A stretch of DNA of 11,140 bases from contig JASIGS010000521.1 of the NCBI GenBank assembly GCA_030052355.1, positions 1 to 11,140 of the forward strand, read 5' to 3'. The translations under genes and the position numbers were made by a program. Under the pieces are notes generated by a model. The model was not told the origin of the DNA. It worked only from the letters and a program-made list of their open reading frames with translations, and did not search any database. Source of the stretch: Streptosporangiaceae bacterium. GTDB lineage: Bacteria > Actinomycetota > Actinomycetes > Streptosporangiales > Streptosporangiaceae. Below, in pieces: positions 1 through 7,679 of this stretch. Position 1 is the first letter of the stretch, and the number at the start of each line of letters is the position of its first letter.

Positions 1-900
1 GGCTTCGGAGTAGAACGCGCCGCCGCGGTGCGTGAGCAGCTCTGGCTTGGTGTCCAGAGCGGGGTCGGCGTACATCTCCAGGAGTTGCCGCTCGATCTCC
101 ATGACGGCCTGAGCCCTGGTCTGCCGCCCGCGTGACCCCGCGACGACTTCGTCGTGCGCCCAGTAGTAGCGCAGGTAAGACGACGGCACCGCGGACAGCA
201 GCTCGGTCGCGGCCATCGGCAGCCCGCTGTGGGCGACGATCTCCTCGCCGTGGCTGGCAAGCAGCTCGGGCAGCCGGTCCACGCCATCGACAAACGCGGC
301 CCGCTCCCAGGTCAGGTGGTTAAGCCCGACGTGGTCGAGCGCGACGGCCTCCGGCGTCACCCCGAGCAGTGAGGCAAACGTGCGCTGGTACCCGATCGCG
401 ACGTTGCACAGCCCGATCGCCCGATGCCCGGCGTCCAGCAGCGCCCTGGTCACGATGCCGACCGGGTTGGTGAAGTCGATGATCCACGCGCCCGGCTCGG
501 CCCGCTGCCGGACTCGCTCGGCGACGTCGAGCACGATCGGCACGGTGCGCAGCGCCTTGGCGAACCCGCCGGCGCCGGTCGTCTCCTGGCCGACGCAGCC
601 GCACTCCAGCGGCCACGTCTCGTCCCTGTGCCTGGTCGCCTGCCCGCCTACCCGGAGCTGCAGCAGCACGGCCCCGGCTCCGTCCACCGCGGCGTCCAGG
701 TCGTCGGTCCACCGGACCACGGCCGGATGCCCGTACCTGGCCATGATCCGCGAGGAGAACGGCCCGACCACCGACAGCCGCGCCTCGTCCGGGTCGACGA
801 GGACGAGTTCGGTGATCTTGATATCCCCGGTCAGCCGGGCGATCCCGTCAACAAGTTCCGGCGTGTAGGTAGATCCTCCGCCGACGACAGCGAGTTTCAT
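1..900 (-). CDS. GH4 family 6-phospho-beta-glucosidase (partial, C-terminus off the left edge)
   Basis: Cytoplasmic NAD+- and metal-dependent hydrolase of glycoside hydrolase family 4, expected to split 6-phospho-beta-glucosides such as cellobiose-6-phosphate by the redox-elimination mechanism of that family. The reading frame starts with ATG at 900 and is open to the window edge, giving 300 residues of a protein usually about 410-450 long. Visible are the N-terminal Rossmann start MKLAVVGGGSTYTPEL (dinucleotide loop G7-T11), the block GQETTGAGGFAKALRTVP (104-121), DFTNPVG (142-148), the metal-ligand motifs GLCN (Cys165) and GLNHL (His195), and SYLRYYW (241-247). Tyr242 there matches the catalytic Tyr241 I recall for Thermotoga BglT. 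RGGAFYSEA near the edge is typical of the phospho-beta-glucosidase branch rather than the alpha-galactosidase branch. It starts 3 nt after the upstream ATPase stop, so it is probably translationally coupled and last or near-last in the operon. Family very sure; exact aglycone and sugar unknown. Confidence 0.93.
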   Translation of the reverse strand, partial: MKLAVVGGGSTYTPELVDGIARLTGDIKITELVLVDPDEARLSVVGPFSSRIMARYGHPAVVRWTDDLDAAVDGAGAVLLQLRVGGQATRHRDETWPLECGCVGQETTGAGGFAKALRTVPIVLDVAERVRQRAEPGAWIIDFTNPVGIVTRALLDAGHRAIGLCNVAIGYQRTFASLLGVTPEAVALDHVGLNHLTWERAAFVDGVDRLPELLASHGEEIVAHSGLPMAATELLSAVPSSYLRYYWAHDEVVAGSRGRQTRAQAVMEIERQLLEMYADPALDTKPELLTHRGGAFYSEA

Positions 901-903
901 CTG

Positions 904-1902
904 CTAGAAGGCCTTTACTGTTGCTCCGGATTGCGCGACATGACAGGCGGCATCGTGGCTCGGGGCCAGTTCCACCAGGCTGGGCGTGACCGAGTGACAC
1001 GTATCGATCGCTACCGGGCAGCGCCAGCGGAACCGGCATCCCGGCGTCGGCTCGACCACCCGGGGCGGCTCGCCGGTGTCGGCGTCGTTGAGGGTCAGCT
1101 CGGCCCGGGGGTCGGGCACCGCCGAGAGCAGCAGCTGCGTGTACGGGTGCCGCGGGCTGGCCAGCACCTCCTCGACCGGACCGGACTCGGCGATCTGCCC
1201 CGCGTACATGACGATCAGCCGGTCGGCTACGTACCGCGCGCTGGCGATGTCGTGCGTGATGTAGAGGATCGACACGCCCTGCTCGTCCCGAAGCTGCTTC
1301 ATCAGGTTCAAGAGCCCGATCCTGATCGACACGTCCAGCATGGAGACGGGCTCATCGGCCAGGATCAGCTTAGGCCGCATCGCCAGCGCCTGGGCGAAGC
1401 CCACCCGCTGCCGCTGGCCGCCGGACAGCTCGTGTGGGTACCGGCCCATCACGTCGGCGGCCGGGGTGAGCCCGACGATCTCGAAGACCCGCTCGGCTTC
1501 GGCGTGCCGCTGCGCTGCCGACAGCTCGGGCCGGTGCAGCTTGAGGCTGCGCAGTACGCCGTGCGAGACCCGGAAGACCGGGTTGATCGAGCTGAACGGG
1601 TCCTGGAACACCAGCGGTACGTCGCTGCGATAGCGCAGCACGTCGGGTCGAGACCGGGTGCGGGACAGCGGTTTTCCCTCGAAGTAGATCTCGCCTGATG
1701 TCGGCGCGTACACCTTGGCCAGCAGCCGGGCGATGGTGCTTTTGCCGCTGCCGCTTTCGCCGGCCAGCGCGACGATCTCACGCTCGCCGATCTCCAGGCT
1801 CACGTCGTCGACAGCGTGCAAGCTCTTTCGCCGCAGGCCGCCGCCGATCCGGAAGTGCCTGGACAGCCCGTCGGTACGGAGCAGGGGCTGGCTAGAAGTC
1901 AC
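904..1902 (-). CDS. ABC transporter ATP-binding protein, OppF/DppF type
   Basis: Second ATPase of an Opp/Dpp-type importer; it would pair with the product of the gene just upstream to power uptake through the two permeases. In 332 residues the order is Walker A GESGSGKST (48-56), Q-loop Gln100 in VFQDPFSSINP, signature LSGGQ (159-163), Walker B LILADEP (179-185), D-loop SMLD (187-190), switch His217 and the C-terminal oligopeptide/dipeptide-type motif PGCRFRWRCP (287-296). Four cysteines (289, 295, 302, 320) lie in this tail. The SMLD variant replaces the usual SALD; I recall similar variants in sugar-type members of the family, which is weak support for an oligosaccharide substrate. The start is GTG at 1902, 11 nt inside the previous gene, preceded by a moderate ribosome site (GGGGTGG, 6 nt away). 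Confidence 0.93.
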   Translation of the reverse strand: MTSSQPLLRTDGLSRHFRIGGGLRRKSLHAVDDVSLEIGEREIVALAGESGSGKSTIARLLAKVYAPTSGEIYFEGKPLSRTRSRPDVLRYRSDVPLVFQDPFSSINPVFRVSHGVLRSLKLHRPELSAAQRHAEAERVFEIVGLTPAADVMGRYPHELSGGQRQRVGFAQALAMRPKLILADEPVSMLDVSIRIGLLNLMKQLRDEQGVSILYITHDIASARYVADRLIVMYAGQIAESGPVEEVLASPRHPYTQLLLSAVPDPRAELTLNDADTGEPPRVVEPTPGCRFRWRCPVAIDTCHSVTPSLVELAPSHDAACHVAQSGATVKAF

Positions 1903-2920
1903 TGGCGGCCACCCCGTTCCGGCTCTTGATGCAGCGCACCAGGACCCCGTCGACGCTGTGCAGCTTGACCGGGCTGGACCGGCACTCGTCAGTTACCTGC
2001 GGGCAGCGCGGCGCGAACCGGCAGCCCGCTGGGGGAGACGCCAGGTCGGGCGGGCTGCCGGGAATACCGGTCAGCGGTACTTTCTCGCCCCGGATCGACG
2101 GGAACGCGTCGAGCAGCCCGACGCTGTACGGGTGGCGCGGCGAGTCGAACACCGTGCGGGTGCCGCCGAGCTCGGCCACCTGGCCCGCATACATCACCAT
2201 GAGGCGGTCGGAGAAGTGGCTGACCAGCGAAATGTCGTGGGTGACGAAGATGATCGCGAAACCGAGCTCCTGCTGCAGCTGCTTGATCTGGACCATCAGC
2301 GAGCGCTGCGCGACCACGTCGAGGGCGGACGTCGGCTCGTCCATGATGACCAGGTCGGGGGTGAAGAGCATGGCCATGGCGATCATCGACCGCTGCCGCA
2401 TGCCGCCCGACAGCTGATGCGGATAGCTCTTCAGGTGCACGGGGTCGATGCCGACCATGCGCAGTGTCTCCACCGATCGCCCGGTGATCTCGGCACTCGA
2501 GGTCACCCCGTGCGCGCGCATCGCGTCGGTGAACTGCGCTCCGATCGTCTTGACCGGGTTCAGCGCGTTCATCGCGCTCTGCATCACCAGCGACAGCTTC
2601 TTCCAGCGGATCGTCGCGAGCTGCTTGTCGTCGAGTTCCGTGATGTTGGAGCCATTGAACGTGACGCTGCCGCCGGTGATGACCGCGGGCGGCGACAACA
2701 ACCGCGCGATCGCGAACAGCAGGGTGGACTTGCCGCAGCCCGACTCGCCGACGATGCCGAGGAACTCGCCTCGAGCAAGGTCGAAGGTCACGTCCTGGAC
2801 GGCGCCCACGTCGCCGCGCTTGGTCAGGTAGCTCACGGACAGGTCCCGGACTTGCAGCACCGGTCCGCTCGTGGCGTCGGCCAGCCCGACGTCGAGCCGG
2901 TCAGCGTGCCCGGTTCGCAC
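1892..2920 (-). CDS. ABC transporter ATP-binding protein, OppD/DppD type
   Basis: First ATPase of the importer, acting on the cytoplasmic face of the membrane. In 342 residues: Walker A GESGCGKST (58-66), Q-loop Gln114, signature LSGGM (170-174), Walker B VIMDEP (191-196) followed by TSALD, switch His228, then the Opp/Dpp C-terminal extension with PAGCRFAPRCP (297-307). Cysteines 300, 306, 313 and 330 repeat the spacing seen in the partner ATPase. The GTG start at 2920 is fixed by a near-perfect ribosome site (GAGGAGGT, 2924-2931) 3 nt upstream. The gene overlaps the end of the permease gene by 20 nt and the start of the next ATPase gene by 11 nt, so the set is clearly one transcription unit. 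About 20 residues precede the ATPase core, which begins around VLQVRDLSVSY (21-31). Confidence 0.94.
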   Translation of the reverse strand: MRTGHADRLDVGLADATSGPVLQVRDLSVSYLTKRGDVGAVQDVTFDLARGEFLGIVGESGCGKSTLLFAIARLLSPPAVITGGSVTFNGSNITELDDKQLATIRWKKLSLVMQSAMNALNPVKTIGAQFTDAMRAHGVTSSAEITGRSVETLRMVGIDPVHLKSYPHQLSGGMRQRSMIAMAMLFTPDLVIMDEPTSALDVVAQRSLMVQIKQLQQELGFAIIFVTHDISLVSHFSDRLMVMYAGQVAELGGTRTVFDSPRHPYSVGLLDAFPSIRGEKVPLTGIPGSPPDLASPPAGCRFAPRCPQVTDECRSSPVKLHSVDGVLVRCIKSRNGVAASDF

Positions 2921-3911
2921 GGTACCTCCTCAGGCCGTATGCGGGGGAGATGCCCAGGAACCGACCCTGCGCTCGCGCGCGGGAAATCGGCACCCGCGCC
3001 AGCGCAGGGTTGCTGATTTCGTCAAACGCGTAGTTGACGAGTGCGAACGCGGCGCTGAGCAGCGCGATGAGGGCGCCAGGAACGATGAACCAGAGGTACT
3101 GGTCGGTCTGCAGCGCCTCGTTGTTCTGCGCCCAGTACAGCATCGTGCCCCAGCTCACCGTGTTCGGGTTGCCGAGCCCAAGGAACTGAAGGCCGGCCGC
3201 CGCGAGCACGTTGTAGACCGCGGTGCCGAGGAACGTCGCCACGATCAGCGAGGTCATGCTCGGCAGGATCTCGACGAAGATGATGTACAGACTGCGCTCG
3301 CCGCGGACCCGCGCGGCCTCGAGGAAGTCGCGGCTGCGGACCGACAAGGTCTGCGCGCGCAATTGCCTGGCGCCGTAGGAGTAGCCGGTGACGATCAGCA
3401 CCGTGATCAGCCCGGTCGTCCCGAAGCCGGGCAGGAAGGCGACGATGATGATCAGCAGCGGGAACGTCGGGATGACCAGCAGCACGTCGGTTATGTAGTT
3501 GAGCACCATCTCGATGACACCACCGAGGTAGCCCGCTGCGACGCCCATGATCACCGACAGGACCGTGGAGAGCGCTCCGGACACCACTGCGATGATCATG
3601 GTATTCCGGGCGCCCCAGACTGCCTGGGCGAAGATGTCCTGGCCGTAATAGGTGGTCCCGAGCAGGTGCGCTAGGGATGGGCCCAGGCTGGCCCCGTAGA
3701 TCTCGGCGGAGGGATTATCGCGTGCGATCGTCCACGGGAAGATCGCCATGAGCGTGAAGATCACGAGCAGGATGAGGCCGGTGAGCGCCTTCCTGTTGGA
3801 CCTGAACGCCTTCCAGAGCCGGCCGACAGCCTGGCCCGCTTGCGCCGGACCGCCGAGAGTCACAACTCCGGTCGGCTCGGTCTGGCCAGCGAGGTTTTCG
3901 AAGACAGCCAT
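2901..3911 (-). CDS. ABC transporter permease, OppC/DppC type
   Basis: Inner (cytoplasmic) membrane channel subunit of the importer; expected to form a heterodimer with the OppB-type permease. The 336-residue protein has a long cytoplasmic N-terminus of about 40 residues, a first membrane helix (about 43-60), the typical extracytoplasmic motif HLLGTTYYGQDIF (82-94), a core of about five helices (from about 103 to 294), and the ATPase-docking EAA motif running from EAARVRG (198-204) to ILPS (215-218). The closing FDEISNPALAR (296-306) is usual for the family; about 30 basic residues follow it. ATG at 3911 is preceded by GAGGTGA, which overlaps the stop of the upstream permease gene, so the two permeases are translationally coupled with only 4 nt between them. 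Confidence 0.93.
   Translation of the reverse strand: MAVFENLAGQTEPTGVVTLGGPAQAGQAVGRLWKAFRSNRKALTGLILLVIFTLMAIFPWTIARDNPSAEIYGASLGPSLAHLLGTTYYGQDIFAQAVWGARNTMIIAVVSGALSTVLSVIMGVAAGYLGGVIEMVLNYITDVLLVIPTFPLLIIIVAFLPGFGTTGLITVLIVTGYSYGARQLRAQTLSVRSRDFLEAARVRGERSLYIIFVEILPSMTSLIVATFLGTAVYNVLAAAGLQFLGLGNPNTVSWGTMLYWAQNNEALQTDQYLWFIVPGALIALLSAAFALVNYAFDEISNPALARVPISRARAQGRFLGISPAYGLRRYRANRAR
2924..2931 (-). promoter_or_regulatory. Strong ribosome binding site for the OppD-type ATPase
   Basis: On the minus strand GAGGAGGT lies 3 nt before the GTG at 2920, inside the last codons region upstream of the permease gene's end overlap. It decides the GTG start of the ATPase although that start falls inside the preceding gene. 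Confidence 0.7.
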
Positions 3912-3915
3912 CAGA

Positions 3916-4899
3916 TCACCTCGACGACCTGGTACGCGGATCGAGTATCGCTGTGACCAGGTCCGCGAGCAAGATCGCGATCAGCACTGCGACCGTGATC
4001 AGCAGGAACAGTGCCTGCATCAGCGGGTAGTCCTCGGCGTCGAGCGCCTGCACGAGCAGGTAGCCGAGGCCGTTGTAGTTGAAGACGTACTCGACCAGGA
4101 CCGCGCCGCTGACGATGAAGCCGATCGACATGGCGAACCCGGACAGGTTCGGCAGGATCGCGTTGCGGGCCGCGTAGTCGAACATGATCCGCCAGCTCGG
4201 CAGCCCCTTAGCCCTGGCCATCTTGACGTAGTCGTCGGCCAGTGTCGTGATCATGGTGTTACGCATGGTCAGGATCCAGCCGCCGATCGCTGTGATCAGG
4301 ATGGCGATGCCCGGGAGCACGGCATGGGTTACCACGCTGTAGATGAACTGCCAGTCGAAACCGGGGGTCAGCGACGGGGTGTAGCTGAACGTATACGGGA
4401 ACCAGTGCAGCTTGATCCCGAACAGCAGGATCATCAGCATGCCGACCCAGAAGTACGGGATGCCGGTGGCGACGATCAACAGCGGCGGCAGCACGCTGTC
4501 CAGCCAGCCGCCACGCCGCCAGGCCGCCACGATGCCGACCAGGGTGCCGAGCGCGAAGGCCAGGATCGTCGTGACCCCGACCAGCCCGAGCGTGTAGGGG
4601 AGGGCGCCGCGGATCACCGAGGCAACCGAATTCGGGAAGAACGTGATCGAGGTGCCGAGGTTGCCCGTCGCCAGGTCGTGCAGGTACGCGACGTACTGGG
4701 ACCACAGGCTCTGATGCTGGTTGAGCCCGAGGGCGATCTCGATCGCGTGCAGCGCCTGCGGACTGAACCGGCCGTGGAACCTGGCCATCATCGCTTCCGC
4801 TGGATTGCCCGGCATCAGCCTCGGCAGCAGGAAGTTGAGCGTCACGCAGGTCCACAGGGTGAGCACGAAGAAGCCAGCTCGCCGGAGCACGAATCTCAT
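3916..4899 (-). CDS. ABC transporter permease, OppB/DppB type
   Basis: Partner membrane subunit of the importer. The 327-residue protein has the N-terminal helix directly after the start (about 8-25), the PGNPAE motif (30-35) characteristic of OppB/DppB proteins, an extracytoplasmic segment to about residue 98, then further helices around 103-125, 138-162, 190-212, 253-270 and 293-317. The EAA-like loop is DYVKMARAKGLPSWR (223-237) ending at AILP (247-250). VFNYNGLGYLL (272-282) and the C-terminal DPR (320-322) fit the family. ATG at 4899 has an excellent ribosome site (AAGGAGGAG, 5 nt from the core to the start). A 73-nt gap separates it from the binding-protein gene, the longest gap in the cluster. 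Confidence 0.94.
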   Translation of the reverse strand: MRFVLRRAGFFVLTLWTCVTLNFLLPRLMPGNPAEAMMARFHGRFSPQALHAIEIALGLNQHQSLWSQYVAYLHDLATGNLGTSITFFPNSVASVIRGALPYTLGLVGVTTILAFALGTLVGIVAAWRRGGWLDSVLPPLLIVATGIPYFWVGMLMILLFGIKLHWFPYTFSYTPSLTPGFDWQFIYSVVTHAVLPGIAILITAIGGWILTMRNTMITTLADDYVKMARAKGLPSWRIMFDYAARNAILPNLSGFAMSIGFIVSGAVLVEYVFNYNGLGYLLVQALDAEDYPLMQALFLLITVAVLIAILLADLVTAILDPRTRSSR

Positions 4900-4902
4900 C
4901 CG

Positions 4903-4911
4903 CTCCTCCTT
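4903..4911 (-). promoter_or_regulatory. Strong ribosome binding site for the OppB-type permease
   Basis: Minus-strand AAGGAGGAG ends 3 nt before ATG 4899. It gives the first permease independent translation after the 73-nt gap behind the binding-protein gene; I see no convincing terminator or promoter in that gap (4900-4972). Confidence 0.65.
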
Positions 4912-4972
4912 GGCGTCAGCATTGTGTCCTCGCGCTCACCCTGTGTGCCTTTCATCGTGTGGTCAAGAGTTG

Positions 4973-6640
4973 TTACTTCTTGGGTGCCAGGTGCAGCAGC
5001 ATGATGCCGAGGTCTGGCGTCTGGTAGGCCGCGGGCTGTGCGTACGGGTCCTGCGGCGTCGCCCAGCCGGTGAACGCCCCGGTGTCGTACTGGTCCCAGT
5101 CGACTTCCTCGGTGACCGGGATGACCGGCACGTCCTTGAGCAAGACCTCCTCAAGCTGGTCGACGATGCTGTGCTGCATCGCAGCGGACGTGGTCGTGGC
5201 GTACTCGTCGATCAGCGCGTCGGTCGCCGGGTTGCTGTAGCGCTCGAAGTTGCTCGACGCCTGCTGGCCGATCGGCGCGCTGTTCTTGGAGTACAGCCAC
5301 TGCCGCATCTCGTAGTACGGAGTCGGCCCACCGGTCTCGTCGGTGTAGGCGAGCTGGAACTGGCCGTTGTAGATGGCGTTGTCCAGCGACGTGCCGGTCA
5401 GGTTTTCCGGCGTGATCTGGATGCCGACGGCCTTCAGCTCCTGCTGGATGACGTTCACCGATGCGACCCAGTCTGAGTAACCGCCGTTGTTGAGGATCTT
5501 GAAGGACAGCGCCTGGCCCGACGGTGACACGAAGATGCCGCTCGAGTTCCGCTTGAAGCCGGCCTTGGTGAGGATCTGCTCTGCCTTCGTCGGGTTGTAG
5601 GTGTAGTTGTACTGGGCGGCTTCGGAGGTGTCCTCCCAGGAGGAGAACGTCGGCGTGACGATGCCGGTCTGGTTGCCGGCCGGCTCGTAACCGGACTCGC
5701 CGATCTGGGAGACCTTATTCCGGTCGATCGCGTAGGCCATGGCCTGGCGGACGGCGACGTTGGACAAGATCGGATTCTTCAGGTTGATGAAGATGTCGAC
5801 GTTCGCGATCGGCGGGAACCAGTCGTGGTAGTTGGGGCTCTTGTCCAGGTAGAACGACTTGATGCTCGGGATGTACTGCGCGCCCCACTGAGCCTGCCCG
5901 GTCGCCAGGTAGGTGTTCGCCGGGTCGTTGCTGGTGAAGGCCGGCTCTTCGACCGTCGCGATCTTTGGCTCGCCAGGCTGCCAGTAGTCCTTGTTCGCCA
6001 CGTAGGTGATCAGCTGCGGCTTGCACTCCACGGTGTAGGCGCCGGTACCGACCGGGTTCGAGTCGTTGTAGGTCACCGGGTTCTTCAGGCTGGCCCAGAT
6101 GTGCTCAGGCACGATCGGGGTCTGGTCAGCGATGTAGTAGAAGTACTGCACCGCCGGAGCCTTGAAGTTGAACACGACCTGGTCGCCGTGCTGGGTGACG
6201 CTGGACAGCACCGACCAGATCGCGTTCAGGTCCAGGCCGGGGAACTTCTTCAGCAGGTTGAAGGTGAACGCCACGTCGGCAGCGGAGAACGGCTTGCCGT
6301 CAGACCACTTCACACCGCTGCGGATGGTGAAGGTGATGGTCTTATTGTTGTTGCTCCACGCGTACTTGGTCGCCAGCCACGGCGTGACCTTCGCGTTCTC
6401 CAGCGTGTCGACGAACATCAGCGGCTCGTAAACCGGGCCGAAGTCAAGGTAGCTGACGCTGCCGTTGAACGGGTTGAAGCCGCAGGTGTACAGCGCTCCG
6501 CTCTCGTCGGAGATGGTTAGCACGGTGCTGGAACTTGCGGATCCGCCCGATGGCGTGGTGCTTGTCCCGCAGGCAGCTACGGTTGCCAGCAGGCCAACGC
6601 CCCCGACGAGGACCCCGAGCGACTTGATTCGTCGTCTCAT
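4973..6640 (-). CDS. ABC transporter solute-binding lipoprotein, family 5 (SBP_bac_5)
   Basis: Extracytoplasmic receptor that captures the substrate and delivers it to the two permeases. The 555-residue product begins with an RRR n-region, a hydrophobic stretch and the lipobox VAAC, with the lipidated Cys24, followed by a Ser/Thr/Gly-rich linker. Family 5 marks follow: FTIRSGVKWSDGKPFSAADV (104-123), NPVGTGAYTV (195-204) and VRQAMAYAIDRNKV (297-310). The early segment from about 54 to 90 (NPFNG, FGPVYEPLMF, PWLATKYAWS) resembles, from memory, cellobiose/oligosaccharide-binding members of this family such as those of Thermotoga more than classical dipeptide receptors. This agrees with the kinase and GH4 enzyme in the same operon, but peptides cannot be excluded from sequence alone. 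ATG at 6640 lies 7 nt after the kinase stop; the ribosome site is weak, so coupling to the kinase is likely. Confidence 0.92.
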   Translation of the reverse strand: MRRRIKSLGVLVGGVGLLATVAACGTSTTPSGGSASSSTVLTISDESGALYTCGFNPFNGSVSYLDFGPVYEPLMFVDTLENAKVTPWLATKYAWSNNNKTITFTIRSGVKWSDGKPFSAADVAFTFNLLKKFPGLDLNAIWSVLSSVTQHGDQVVFNFKAPAVQYFYYIADQTPIVPEHIWASLKNPVTYNDSNPVGTGAYTVECKPQLITYVANKDYWQPGEPKIATVEEPAFTSNDPANTYLATGQAQWGAQYIPSIKSFYLDKSPNYHDWFPPIANVDIFINLKNPILSNVAVRQAMAYAIDRNKVSQIGESGYEPAGNQTGIVTPTFSSWEDTSEAAQYNYTYNPTKAEQILTKAGFKRNSSGIFVSPSGQALSFKILNNGGYSDWVASVNVIQQELKAVGIQITPENLTGTSLDNAIYNGQFQLAYTDETGGPTPYYEMRQWLYSKNSAPIGQQASSNFERYSNPATDALIDEYATTTSAAMQHSIVDQLEEVLLKDVPVIPVTEEVDWDQYDTGAFTGWATPQDPYAQPAAYQTPDLGIMLLHLAPKK

Positions 6641-6647
6641 AGTGTGC

Positions 6648-7661
6648 CTAGCCCTTCAAGGTGATCACTGATATCTCTTCGGTCATGACGTGGCCGTCGG
6701 CAGTGGCGGCCGTGCCTTCGGCGCCGGCAACCGTGCCTTCGGCGGTGGCCGCATCGACGGCCAAAGCGATCGCGCCGATCAGCGGCGCATCGTGCGCGTA
6801 GCGTGCCAGAACCAGCTCGGGCGGGAACGGCACGCCTCGGGTGAGAGCCTCAGCAAGCTGAGGCTCGATCCGGTCCCAGGACCTGACCATGCCGCCGCCG
6901 ACCGCGATCCGCTCGGGATCGACGAGGATAGCCAGGTTGACCAGATGGAACGCGAGCTCCTCGACGAACGCGCTGATCAGCTCGTCGAGACCTAGCTCGT
7001 GTCGGCCGGCGGCAAACACCTCGGCCGCGGTCAGCTGCCGACCGGTCGCGCTGGCCCTGCGCTGCAAGGCCAGCCCGCTGACCATTTCCTCGAGCGTCAC
7101 CCGCTCGTCGCTTCCGAGGCCAACGTCACCAGGGAAACGGAGGTTGTAGCCGATCTCGCCGGCCGCGCCGTGCCTGCCTGCTAGCACACGTCCGCTGGTG
7201 ACCACCGCTGCGGCGAGACCGGTTCCCAGATTGACGTACACCGCGGGGTCGCGTCCGGCGAGCGATCCCCACCTCGCCTCCGCGTAGGCAGCGGCCTTCG
7301 CGTCGGTCGTTGTCCGGATGCTCACGCCGTTGAACGCTGCCCGCAGCTCGCGGCCGAGCGCTAGCTCGGTCCAGCCGTCGATGGCCGGCGCAAGCTCGAC
7401 CCTGTCCTCGTGCGGGATCCCGAAGGTCGACACGCCCACGGCCGCGAGCGTCGCGTCGGGGACGGTGTCAGCCAGCAGTTCGCGCGCGGTGCGGATGCCC
7501 TGGTCGAAACTCGCCCGCGCACCCTGGTGCCCGAGACTGTCCACGACAGCCTCGGCGAGCCTGTTGCCGACCAGGTCACACACTGCAGCCGCGATCTTCG
7601 TGCCGCCGAAGTCGAGCCCTAGGACCACCCGGGGGCTGCTCGCGCCGTCGGTTTTAGACAC
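6648..7661 (-). CDS. ROK-family sugar (possibly beta-glucoside) kinase
   Basis: ATP-dependent sugar kinase, cytoplasmic, first gene of the operon. Evidence in 337 residues: phosphate-binding DFGGTK (17-22), catalytic-region TTDAKAAAYAE (118-128) with the presumed base Asp120, second phosphate loop LGTGLAAAVV (145-154), sugar-side HGAAGEIG (164-171) and a late GGGMVRSW adenosine-region motif (255-262). The usual GEIGH histidine is Tyr171 here, and the CxCGxxGCxE zinc motif of most ROK proteins is absent: only ERVTLEEMVSG (186-196) occupies that place. A tail of about 30 Ala/Gly/Thr-rich residues includes a twice-repeated AEGT encoded by two exact 14-bp copies 21 bp apart (6710-6723 and 6731-6744). 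GTG at 7661 is the first start after an in-frame TAG (7680-7682) and has no clear ribosome site; GTG at codon 12 is a shorter alternative. Context suggests phosphorylation of the imported glycoside as for Klebsiella BglK, or of released glucose. Confidence 0.87.
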   Translation of the reverse strand: MSKTDGASSPRVVLGLDFGGTKIAAAVCDLVGNRLAEAVVDSLGHQGARASFDQGIRTARELLADTVPDATLAAVGVSTFGIPHEDRVELAPAIDGWTELALGRELRAAFNGVSIRTTTDAKAAAYAEARWGSLAGRDPAVYVNLGTGLAAAVVTSGRVLAGRHGAAGEIGYNLRFPGDVGLGSDERVTLEEMVSGLALQRRASATGRQLTAAEVFAAGRHELGLDELISAFVEELAFHLVNLAILVDPERIAVGGGMVRSWDRIEPQLAEALTRGVPFPPELVLARYAHDAPLIGAIALAVDAATAEGTVAGAEGTAATADGHVMTEEISVITLKG

Positions 7662-7679
7662 GCTGATGAACTTGGCTCG

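Noticed and set aside
424..1698. Long plus-strand open frame opposite the GH4 and OppF-type genes
   Set aside because: Rich in Arg, Pro, His, Asp with no motif; it is antisense to genes with full ATPase and GH4 motifs, as expected of high-GC DNA.
1715..3016. Long plus-strand open frame opposite the two ATPase genes
   Set aside because: Shadow frame without recognisable domain; the minus strand carries all Walker and signature motifs.
4900..4972. Possible terminator or attenuator between the binding protein and first permease
   Set aside because: No stem of convincing length was found; the gap is noted only as the longest in the operon.
2871..5004. Plus-strand open frames 2871-3674 and 3748-5004 opposite the permeases
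   Set aside because: Strongly charged composition (Arg/Asp/Gln/His) is the antisense of hydrophobic membrane helices, not a gene.
5825..6520. Plus-strand open frame opposite the binding-protein gene
   Set aside because: Antisense to the conserved family 5 core, no motif and no ribosome site.
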